NCBI GenBank assembly: GCA_965200835.1
Contig: OZ241390.1
Coordinates: 2,480,001-2,544,000, forward strand
Length of the DNA stretch: 64,000 bases
Origin: JAPPFW01 sp965200835
GTDB lineage: Bacteria > Actinomycetota > Acidimicrobiia > Spongiisociales > Spongiisociaceae
Direction: 5' to 3'
Positions 56,754-64,000 of the stretch are shown piece after piece (position 1 is the stretch's first letter; every line of letters starts with the position of its first letter). Under the pieces are notes generated by a model that was given only the letters and a program-made list of their open reading frames with translations, had not been told where the DNA came from and ran no database searches. Position numbers and translations under genes: made by a program.

Positions 56754-56891
56754 CCAGACCAGTCCTCCCGTTAGGACTGCACTCATGCCACACACCCTGT
56801 CAGGCCGCGCCCAACATAGGCACGGCCTTGCAGTGCTGCTCCTCGATGAGATTTCCCCCGTTTCGTGGAGGGATCGTCTATGAGGAGATGT

Positions 56892-57372
56892 CATGTGACG
56901 ACAGCGTAGAAAGTTTGATCCGGAGTTGGGTGCTGGGGCTGTGCGGATCGTGAGGGATAGGGACCGTCCGGTGGCTCAAGTGGCTCGGGAGCTTGGTGTT
57001 CATGCGGGCACACCCGGGGACTGGGTGGGTCAGGAACGGGCTGAGCAGGCAGGGGGTTTGTCGGCGATGAGCGGGCTGAGCTGGTCGGGCTCCGCCGACG
57101 GGTAGCTCCGCTGGAGATGGAGCGTGGTTTACTCAAACGAATCGGTTGGTTCTTCAGGGTGACGAGGCCACGCGGTGACCGCAGGGTTCATCGCTTCCCA
57201 GAGGACCGACCACGGAATCCCGCATGCGGTGGCTTGCAGAGCATGGGGGTTCCTTCTTCGACGTTCTATAACACCTGAACAGGCCTCCGACCGCCAGCAG
57301 CAGCGTCGCCATTGGGTCGAAGCCGAGGTCAAGAAGGTGTTCGAAAACGCCGGTGGGACGTATGGGTCACCG
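56892..57372 (+). mobile_element. IS3-family transposase remnant (OrfA plus start of OrfB)
   Basis: Three frames hold consecutive pieces of an IS3 transposase. OrfA appears as RKFDPELGAGAVRIVRDRD and VAQVARELGVHAGT, then DERAELVGLRRRVAPLEMER in the next frame. OrfB follows as FIASQRTDHGIPHAVACR and GGTYGSPWVHA. The putative start is ATG directly followed by TGA. No catalytic DDE region and no terminal inverted repeats were found, so it is a truncated relic. Bases 56754-56891 before it contain nothing I can identify. Confidence 0.75.
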
Positions 57373-57979
57373 TGGGTCCATGCGCGGGATTGCCCGGTCG
57401 GCTGGGTCTACCGTGGGGGGATCCGGGAGTAGGCCGGTGGCGAGAGTGGCGAAACGGATGCGGTTGGAGGCGCTGGAGATCAGGATGGCCTCCTGGGGAG
57501 GGTTCGGGTCTGCTGACCGGGACCCATCGTGTGTAGGTCGGGCAGAAGTCCGGTAACCAGCACCCCGAACACGGCCATGTTGGACGGCCCGGTCATCAGG
57601 ATCGCCACCTTGGTAAGGCTCTGGTCTGGCGGCCGGTCGAGCAGAGGTCGATGAGTCTGTCCGTGCAGACGATTCCGAAGGGGAGCTGCTGGGTGAGGCT
57701 GACGAGAATTGCGGGGGGGGGGCTAGGCGAGATCCGCTGCCAGGCTGCGAAGGATGGCCCTGGTTCCGCCATTCGGATGGCAGTTCAGGTCGGGCATCAC
57801 CTCCGACACCAGATACGCGTCCGCCAATCCCCGAGTCGATCCGCCCGTGATCAGGATCGCTTGCGTGGAATGTGTCTTGCTCCTCCCTGGTTCGGACCCA
57901 TGCTGTTGAGATCGGCGAGGTGCTTGGTTGCGAGGATTGAGCATACGTCTCGGTTGTTCTGCGTGGGGACGAGGATTCT
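57371..57979 (-). repeat. Tandem degenerate repeat array encoding the type ISP specificity-domain end
   Basis: On the minus strand, units begin at 57979, 57860, 57758 (truncated), 57712, 57605 and 57488, so full units are 102-119 bp. Each encodes the same segment: ILVPTQNNRDVCSILATKHL, AILITGGSTRGLADAYLVSE, AILVSLTQQLPFGIVCTDR, AILMTGPSNMAVFGVLVTGL and AILISSASNRIRFATLATGL. Most are followed by a PDL-type and a PR-type ending. Two boundaries are alike at the DNA level (CCNAGGNGGCNATCCTGAT). Units are in different frames. The first is the natural continuation of the type ISP gene. Confidence 0.75.
57713..57722. repeat. Poly-G/C tract (10 bases) inside the repeat array
   Basis: Ten guanines on + (ten cytosines in coding sense), directly before the unit that begins at 57712 and replacing the end of the truncated unit. 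Preceded in coding sense by a TAG stop. Confidence 0.9.
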
Positions 57980-58632
57980 CTCTCTCCCTTAGGTGAATAT
58001 CAGTTTCGGTATCACGCGGAAACATCTTCGAGATCGTCTTGACCGATGACAGGATCCGGGCGTCCTCGTACAGCCAGAGTTTCGTGAAGGGCCGGTATAG
58101 AACCTCGCGGATGCGGGATTCATCGAACTCGATCTCTTTACCTGTCCTGAGAGACTGCTTGAGAGTGGCGGTCCATTTAATCACTTCAAGGCTGGCAGTG
58201 GTTTTTTGAGTTGCTTCCTCAATCGTCAAGCGCCCTAGCTCAACTTGCCGTCGGGAGTATTCATACTCTTCTATGAGGTCCTTGACCCTCTTTACGAGGT
58301 CGTCGTAGGCAAAGGAATAAACGTACGTGTCACAGTTAGTAGTAAGCCCGAGGGCACTCCGATGTGTCACTTGTTCCGTTGTCCTGGACCGTGTCGTACT
58401 ACAGACTGCCATTAGATCCTGAAAGGTGCCATCGGTCAGATTCACCCAGTCGTGACTGTCATTCACAGGCACCTGTTCCAGCTTCTCACTGGTTACATCA
58501 GCCAGCTGTTCAGCCATGCAAACTTGCCTTCAAGGTTCGTGTATTCGGGCACTGCTGTGTAATTGAGTACAGCAGGTTGTGTCTGCTTCTCCGAAGGATT
58601 GTGTACCGCAACGGTTATCTGGACTCCGTTAC
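57850..58632 (-). pseudogene. Type ISP restriction-modification enzyme, middle part (post-methylase and specificity region)
   Basis: Three frames carry collinear pieces: NGVQITVAVHNPSEKQ to GKFAWLNS, then LADVTSEKLEQVPVNDSHDW through RPFTKLWLYEDARILSS, then ILVPTQNNRDVC. These match the segment after the methylase motifs in single-chain type ISP enzymes (LlaBIII-like). The helicase C-terminal half and the whole adenine methylase are missing between this piece and the N-terminal piece. The last frame change falls at a (GA)5 run (57977-57986); one more GA would restore it. Confidence 0.7.
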
Positions 58633-59924
58633 GTGATCCACCTCCGAAACCACCTTGTAATCGGTGAGGTGGTCGGCCTCTACAGCTTTGGCAAAGTCCA
58701 TTCGATAGAATTCGGGACCGTAGAGATCCGGGTCGTCCATCGAGTAGACTCCCATCCCGCTGGCTTCGGCTTTCTTCTTGGGGGTGTCCTGGTAGATGCG
58801 GGGGGTGGCAGTCATGAACAACCGGCGCCAACCCCGGATCCGGCCTTCGTTATGGACCAGGCGGAATCCGCTCACCTCTCCCTTTTTGGTCTGGTCGATG
58901 CCGGTCGTGCGGTGGGCCTCGTCACAGATGATCAGGTCGAAATCCACATCGTCCAACATCTCTTGTGCATCTCCTACCAGCTCGAGGGACTGGTAGGTGC
59001 AGAACACCACCGTCATCGCCTCCGTGCTGGGAATGGCAAGCTGCGTGGCAATCTGGTCCGGATCGGTCGTCACCGGCATGGCGAGTTCGGTCAGAGAGGC
59101 ATCCTCGCTCGTCCTCCCGGCCTTTACGTCCGAGCAAATCCCGATGTAGCGGTGAGGAATGTCGGGATCCCGCTGCCGGGACCACTCGCGCATGGTTTGG
59201 CCCATCAGGGCGATGGATGGCACCAAGTACAGGACCCGACCACCCACACCCACGATTCGCTCGGCCGCCCATAGGCTGACCACCGACTTGCCGGTCCCGC
59301 AGGGGAGGATCAGCTTGCCCCGATCGCTCCGTTCGAACCCCTCTGCCACCTTGCTGACCGCTCTCTCCTGGAACCGGTGCGGGGTATAGCGAGTGTGGTC
59401 GAACCGGAGATCAGCAGGATCGTCGAGGAAGTCTGCCCATCGGAGCGACCAGCCGTTCAGGTCGCTAGTGGTGATTACCTCACAGCGAGGGCGGGCCTTC
59501 TCGATCGTGGTCCACGCGTTGACACTGTACTTGCCAGTTATTACCAGTATCCGTCGGTCGAAGTCACCGGTGCCCGACGTAGCCAGAAACGAGTTGATAC
59601 CGGTAATAGGTACCGTGCTGCCGTCGCGATAGAACTTGCACTGGATAGCACACAAACGGCCGTCTGTCTGAAGGGCCACCAAATCGATCCCGGTGTCCTG
59701 GCCTCGGAAACCCCGGTCTGCCTTCTCTGGCCACTCACTCCACAACCACACCTGCTCGAAACGGGCTGGTCCGTATTCGCCCGGGTGCCTCTCAAAGGCA
59801 AACTTCATCAGCCGCTCGAACCTCCGTCCCGCATCTGCGGGCGTGAACCGCGGCCCTCGGAGGGCAGTAAACAGTTCCTCGAGTGACGTTAGGTTATGTT
59901 TGTTAACTTCCGGGGGGGGGGCAT
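58615..59924 (-). pseudogene. Type ISP restriction-modification enzyme, N-terminal nuclease-helicase part
   Basis: About 435 codons. An Mrr-like nuclease comes first (TGIDLVALQ and CAIQCKFY carrying the Asp and QxK residues), followed by a superfamily 2 helicase with LPCGTGKSVVSLW, ICDEAHRTTG and MTATPRIY. The frame ends at 58615 after KVVSEVDHVT, where a deletion joins it to post-methylase sequence. Coding homology continues upstream of ATG 59808 (LEELFTALRGPRFTPADAG) to a C10 tract and an ATG at 59924 that is out of frame by one base. The + strand piece at 59982-60677 supplies the missing C-terminus. Confidence 0.75.
59912..59921. repeat. Poly-C tract directly after the presumed start codon (coding sense)
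   Basis: Ten G on +, read as C10 on the minus strand, immediately after ATG (59924-59922). With ten C the frame from this ATG stops within about 11 codons. With eleven C it enters the nuclease-helicase frame (PPPPEVNKHNLTSLEELF). Such placement is typical of slipped-strand on/off switches. Confidence 0.8.
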
Positions 59925-59981
59925 AATCGATTACCGTAGCACTAGGATTCGGCTCATGAGTGAACTCTCGCTGACTCCCGC

Positions 59982-60677
59982 ATGAGTGACACTCTCCTCG
60001 ACCTGCCGTCCGATCAGACCGACAACATCACCGACTGGTGCCTGGATCAGTTCCGGTCCCACTATGCAAGTGAGGCCATCACCAAGGATGACATTTGGGA
60101 GTACCTCTACGGTGTCATGCATGCTCCCGATTGGAGGGAGCGCTACCGCCACGATTTGCAACGCAACCTGCCGAGGGTCCCGTTAGCTCCCGACTTCGAG
60201 GCATTCCGGGCAGCCGGACGCAGCCTCATGGACCTGCACATCGACTACGAGACAGTCTGCGAATGGCCGGTCACCTGCCAGGTCGACGGCCAACCCGACG
60301 AAGGCGGAGCCGAGCCCGACGCCTACCGGATCACCAAGAACCGCAAGATGCGTTGGGGCAAGGCGGAAGACAAGACCAAGGACACGAGCGTGTTCGAGAT
60401 CAACGAACGCTGCCGCTTGGTCGGCATCCCTCCAGAGGCCCATGAGTACACGGTGTCAGGACGTTCCCCGCTGGCCTGGGCTATGGACAGCCTGCGCTGG
60501 AAGACTGACAAGGCGTCCGGAATCGTGGACGATCCCAACGGATGGCACGCCTGGGCCGATGAACCCTTCAACCTGATCCGCCACCTGCGCCGACTGGTGT
60601 ACGTGTCGGTGCATACCGCCCAGATAGTGGCTGACCTCCCGCCCTCCCTGCCGGATCCACCCCCAGCGGATAACTGA
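59982..60677 (+). pseudogene. Type ISP restriction-modification enzyme, detached C-terminal part (inverted)
   Basis: Frame of 231 residues corresponding to the end of a type ISP specificity domain: TDNITDWCLDQFRSHY, ITKDDIWEYLYGVMHAPDWR, DLHIDYETV, RWGKAEDKTKDTSVF and EYTVSGRSPLAWAMDSLRWK are in family order. It starts about where the minus-strand pieces end in the protein, yet lies on the opposite strand, divergent from the N-terminal piece. It is undamaged, but no good ribosome site precedes the ATG. It could be a relic of an inversion or a separately expressed specificity fragment. Confidence 0.72.
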
Positions 60678-60725
60678 CCAGTCACATCGCTTCCCCGACC
60701 TGGAGATGTGGGTGTCCAGGTCCGG

Positions 60726-60731
60726 TATTCT
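60726..60731 (+). promoter_or_regulatory. Probable -10 box of a leaderless tyrS transcript
   Basis: TATTCT is followed by seven bases and the tyrS GTG start, with no Shine-Dalgarno between them. This matches a leaderless start. Confidence 0.45.
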
Positions 60732-60738
60732 TGACCCC

Positions 60739-61989
60739 GTGAGTCGTTACCTGACCATCGAACAACAGGCTGAGCAGCTGCTGCGGGATGTGGATACCTT
60801 CCTGCCGCGGGACGAGCTGGTGGCCAGGTTGGGGGAGTACCGCGACCAAGGGCGGCCCCTGCGGGTGAAGCTCGGGCTCGATCCTACCGCTCCCTCCGTA
60901 ACCCTGGGCTGGGCGGTGGTGTTGCGCAAGCTGCGCCAGTTCCAGGACTTCGGTCACACCGCGGTGCTGATAGTGGGGGACTTCACGGCTCAGGTCGGAG
61001 ATCCGAGCGGACGATCTGCCACCCGCAAGCAACTGTCGGTGGCAGAAGTCAACCGTCATGCTCGTGCCGTCCTCCAGGACTTCGATCGAATCTTGTCGAG
61101 TGACAACCTGGAGATCCGCCGCAATTCCGAATGGCTGGGTTCCCTCGACATGGCCCAGGTGTTGGAGCTGACCGCCTCGTCCACCCTGGCGCAGATGCTG
61201 GAGCGGGACGACTTCGCGAAGCGGGCAGCGGCCCACCAGCCGATCTCGATGATGGAGTTCATGTACCCCCTCCTCCAGGGTTATGACTCGGTGGCAGTGG
61301 AAGCCGATATCGAGATGGGAGGTACCGACCAGCTCTTCAACCTGATGATGGGCCGCCAGATCCAGCAGCGCTACCGGCAGCGGCCGCAGATGGTGCTCAC
61401 CATGCCTTTGCTGGTGGGAACCGACGGAGTGAAGAAGATGTCGCAATCGTTGGGCAACTACATCGGTATCGATGCTTCTCCCGACGACATGTTCGGCAAG
61501 ACCATGAGCATCCCTGACTCCGCCATGCCGCCATGGCTACAGCTGGCTTCGGGTCTGGAGTGGAGAGACATCGAGGGCATGGTCGCTGCCCTGAAATCCG
61601 GTGACATCCATCCGGGGGAAGCGAAACGAAAGCTGGCCCGCTCGGTGGTGGACCTCTATCACGGGACGGGCACGGGTCGGGAGGCGGAGGCCGCCTTCGA
61701 CCGCCAGTTCAAGTTGCGTCAGGTACCCGAGGATGTGCCGACCCATCAGCTCGGTCCGGAGGACCCGGTCTACCTGCCTCGCCTGCTGGCCGAAGCCGGT
61801 CTTGTGAGGTCCAACAGTGAGGGGCGTCGCATGATCAGCCAGGGAGCGGTCAAGATCGATGGGGAGAAGGTTCAAGAGGTGGACCTTCCGAGGGAGCGTC
61901 TGGCTGACACGGTGATCTCGGTGGGCAAACGACGCCACGCTCGCCTGTCAGGCGACGGATCCATCGATCTGGATCTATCCGACCTCTAG
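60739..61989 (+). CDS. tyrS: Tyrosyl-tRNA synthetase, HIGH motif altered
   Basis: Class Ic synthetase of 416 residues with KMSQS (in KKMSQSLGNYIGI), the specificity segment MGGTDQLFNLMMGRQ, and a C-terminal S4-like domain (MISQGAVKIDGEKV). The usual HIGH tetrad after DPTAP reads TLGW (SVTLGWAVVLRKL), so both histidines are replaced. Everything else suggests an active enzyme of the TyrRZ-like type. GTG start at 60739 leaves a plausible N-terminus. It flanks the accessory island and converges on the next gene. Confidence 0.92.
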   Translation: MSRYLTIEQQAEQLLRDVDTFLPRDELVARLGEYRDQGRPLRVKLGLDPTAPSVTLGWAVVLRKLRQFQDFGHTAVLIVGDFTAQVGDPSGRSATRKQLSVAEVNRHARAVLQDFDRILSSDNLEIRRNSEWLGSLDMAQVLELTASSTLAQMLERDDFAKRAAAHQPISMMEFMYPLLQGYDSVAVEADIEMGGTDQLFNLMMGRQIQQRYRQRPQMVLTMPLLVGTDGVKKMSQSLGNYIGIDASPDDMFGKTMSIPDSAMPPWLQLASGLEWRDIEGMVAALKSGDIHPGEAKRKLARSVVDLYHGTGTGREAEAAFDRQFKLRQVPEDVPTHQLGPEDPVYLPRLLAEAGLVRSNSEGRRMISQGAVKIDGEKVQEVDLPRERLADTVISVGKRRHARLSGDGSIDLDLSDL

Positions 61990-62056
61990 AGACGACCGGC
62001 GAGCTCACGGGCTCGAGAGTCCTGAGCGGGCCGGGCCGGTTGGTAGGTCGGGGTTG

Positions 62057-63253
62057 CTAGCCCCCTTCGGCAAGACCTAGGGCGGCCGCGTTCTCTTCGA
62101 TATAGCTGACCAAGTTGTCGACGCTGGAGTGGAAGTCTTCCACGGCTTGGTTGAACTCGGCCAGGGCGGTTCGACGGGCTGAACCGTCGTCGGGAGCAGG
62201 GATGCGGAGCCCTGCGAGGATGGCCTCCGCCAGAGCCGGCAGCCGGGCAGCATGCTGGATGGGTCCCTGGCCGAGACCTTCCACCGGCGCCGGAACCGGG
62301 AAGCTACCGACCTGTTGCTGAAAGGCGCGTGCCTGCTGGATGGTGGCCTCGAAGACAGCCATGGTCGTTCCATAGCTAACCCCGGTTTCTTCCTTGTTGT
62401 CCCAGTCCTGGCTAGCACTGGTAGTTCCGGCTGCCAGGTTGGCCAGCACGTTCTTGAACCCGCTCAGCCCGACGATGTAGGTGGCCGCCTCGCCCGATAG
62501 TGGTTGCGGGGGCTGGGTGGTAGCGGTGTCATCAGCCGCGGTGGCGGTCAGGCCCAGGTCCTCCGCATTCTGGTTGACATCGCTGACGATGCTTTGCAGG
62601 TTGCTGATCAGCAGTGCGGCAGCCGTGTTGACATTGGCGACCGCAGCCCGGCGGGCGGTACCGTCCTCCGGAGCCGGAAGGCGGAGTCGAGCGAGCACCT
62701 CCTCGGTGAGCGTGACAATCCCGCCCATCTGTGACACCAGCCCCTCAGGTCCCCGATAGGGGGTGGCCAGGACGGCCGGAACCTCCTGGTCCCTCATTGC
62801 GTTGTGGAGAGCTCTCGTCCGCTCGATGATGGCTTCGAAAGCCGATTCGGTTTGGGAGTAGGTAGCGCCGGTATCTCTCCTGCTCTCCCACCCCTGGTTG
62901 ACAGCGGTCACGTCGCTGACTATTCCGTCGAGAGTCTCCTCGAATCCGTTCAAGGCTTCTATGTAGGTGGCAGTCGGCAGATTCAGCGCCGGTCCGCTCT
63001 CCTCCTCGACCTGGGGAACGGTAGATGTAGTGACAACGGTCGCGCTGGTGGTGGGGGCAGCTTCGGCGGAGGTAGTGACACTTGCCAGCGTAGTGATCGA
63101 GGAAGGAGTGGTAGCGACGGTGGTACTTTCGCTCGGAGCCGGTTCGGAGGTGTCGCGGGTGAAGACATAGACGAGCACTGACACCACCACCAGCGCGAAG
63201 ACGATATGAGCGATGATGTTCTTGCTGACGGTCCTAGTAGGGGTTGGCTCCAC
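62057..63253 (-). CDS. Membrane-anchored protein with two tandem homologous domains
   Basis: Protein of 398 residues that I cannot assign to a family. A single membrane segment (about residues 13-33) is followed by a Ser/Thr/Pro-rich linker (40-90) and two copies of a domain of about 140 residues (95-235 and 256-394). Shared patterns are ATYIEALNGF and ATYIVGLSGF, and ARLRLPAPEDGTARR and AGLRIPAPDDGSARR. Each domain looks helical. The layout suggests an exported, cell-surface protein with an exposed stalk. GTG start with GGGAG upstream. Confidence 0.82.
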   Translation of the reverse strand: MEPTPTRTVSKNIIAHIVFALVVVSVLVYVFTRDTSEPAPSESTTVATTPSSITTLASVTTSAEAAPTTSATVVTTSTVPQVEEESGPALNLPTATYIEALNGFEETLDGIVSDVTAVNQGWESRRDTGATYSQTESAFEAIIERTRALHNAMRDQEVPAVLATPYRGPEGLVSQMGGIVTLTEEVLARLRLPAPEDGTARRAAVANVNTAAALLISNLQSIVSDVNQNAEDLGLTATAADDTATTQPPQPLSGEAATYIVGLSGFKNVLANLAAGTTSASQDWDNKEETGVSYGTTMAVFEATIQQARAFQQQVGSFPVPAPVEGLGQGPIQHAARLPALAEAILAGLRIPAPDDGSARRTALAEFNQAVEDFHSSVDNLVSYIEENAAALGLAEGG

Positions 63254-63399
63254 TGCTTACTCCCTGCCGCGTCCGGTTGCACCCTATCGTAAGCGTTGCG
63301 CCCCTTATTTTGGTGATAATCCGTAACGGGTTGCGGCAGGTGGTGGGGTTGTCTTCTGCACCGAGAATTGTCTCGTAGCGCGCGAGGTCTTCATCTCCC

Positions 63400-64000
63400 T
63401 CAGGCGGCGTTCTCGTACTCCAGAGCAGCGGTGACCTGCCAGATCTCCAGGTTCAGGTCGTCGGCAATGTCTTCGGGGTGTACGCCCACACCTTTGAGGT
63501 CAGCGACGACTTTCGTGGGTACGCGGGTGCCCACGATGCACGGTGCGCCAGCTTGTATGTTCGGATCGAAGGAAATCCCGGGGATGGGCCGCCAGACGCT
63601 GGCATGAAGGTCCGGATCGAACTCGATCTGTTCGAGCACGTCGTCGATGACTACGGAGAAAGAGGCGTGCCCAACCTGCCGTGCTGCCATTGCGAGGTCC
63701 CGGTGCGCATACGGATGCCTGGTTTCTAGTTGCCTGGCCAGGTAGGCGCCACCGGCCTGGATCTGATGCTTGGAGATCCCTTTCCTTACCAGCTCGGATA
63801 TAACCCAGAGGCTGATCAAATCATGAAATGTAATGATCCGATCATGATCGATCGGGTGGAGGGGTGAGTCTCCGGTCTCCGCGAGTCCAGCGTACGATCG
63901 TGTTCGAGTGTCGGCTCAAGATGCGAGCCGCCTCCAAGAGGTCGTAGATACCCAGTCCCAGCCATTGCTCGGGCGGTGAAGCATCTGGCTGTCCCCTCAC
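63400..64000 (-). pseudogene. MerR-like/DUF433 antitoxin, frameshifted and cut by window edge
   Basis: C-terminal DUF433 domain (GISFDPNIQAGAPCIVGTRV and VVADLKGVGVHPEDIADDL) preceded by a helical middle (ISLWVISELVRKGISKHQI). Upstream, in another frame, lies the expected HTH start (GIYDLLEAARILSRHSNT, IVRWTRGDRRL). The frames are offset by one base near 63853-63864, a G-rich stretch. DUF433 proteins usually act as antitoxins to a PIN-like DUF5615 toxin encoded just downstream, but none is present at 63254-63399. The true start may lie beyond 64000. Confidence 0.6.

Noticed and set aside
59931..60161. Minus-strand frame of 76 codons
   Set aside because: Antisense to the type ISP C-terminal fragment, which has clear family motifs.
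63839..63850. Palindrome CGATCATGATCG as a possible operator
   Set aside because: It lies inside the antitoxin coding region in a locally GATC-rich stretch, and no second copy is seen.

Overview
The window is a high-GC chromosome segment from an actinobacterium. The evidence is the tail of a division cluster (murB, ftsQ, ftsZ, pgeF, yggS, sepF, yggT, divIVA), an actinobacterial-type integration host factor (mIHF) beside gmk and rpoZ, a PriA with eroded helicase motifs, DUF222-HNH genes, and several starts lying 6-9 nt after a TANNNT box, as in leaderless transcripts. An Acidimicrobiia-like lineage is my best guess; no rRNA marker is present.

Layout. 1-5270: division genes on +. 5283-8507: ileS on -. 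8688-14456: DUF167, TraR/DksA, lspA, rluD and dnaE on +. 14471-17650: an AroQ-hydrolase fusion on -, then a frameshifted ABC exporter on +. 18184-30214: a class 1 DISARM anti-phage locus (drmD, drmMI, drmA, drmB) with a nonsense codon, an 11-G frameshift, two more frameshifts and a deletion that removes the start of drmB. 30265-33617: transglutaminase, alpha-E and circularly permuted ATP-grasp operon on -. 33799-36037: stress protein, flavin reductase, SDR. 36116-52948: housekeeping run (mihF, gmk, rpoZ, coaBC, metK, priA, def, fmt, rsmB, rpe, a RibD-RibA fusion, infC-rpmI-rplT, pheST, argF, 3-methyladenine glycosylase). 53031-60677: accessory island with an LRV repeat protein, decayed nucleotidyltransferase and HNH genes, an IS3-family remnant and a broken single-chain type ISP restriction-modification gene. 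60739-64000: tyrS, a two-repeat surface protein and a frameshifted DUF433 antitoxin cut by the window edge.

The most unusual region is 57371-60677. The N-terminal (nuclease-helicase) and middle parts of a type ISP enzyme lie on -, and its C-terminal part lies divergently on +. The only plausible start of the N-terminal part is an ATG followed directly by a C10 tract; one more C would bring it into frame. The specificity-domain end is followed by a degenerate tandem array with a period of about 102-119 bp, each unit re-encoding the same segment of about 38 residues and one unit interrupted by another 10-base tract. With the G11 in drmD, all three 10-11 base G/C tracts I found lie in restriction or defence genes, which suggests slippage-controlled or slippage-damaged immunity. 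The surrounding housekeeping genes are uninterrupted, so general sequencing error is a poor explanation, although homopolymer miscalls at the tracts themselves cannot be excluded.
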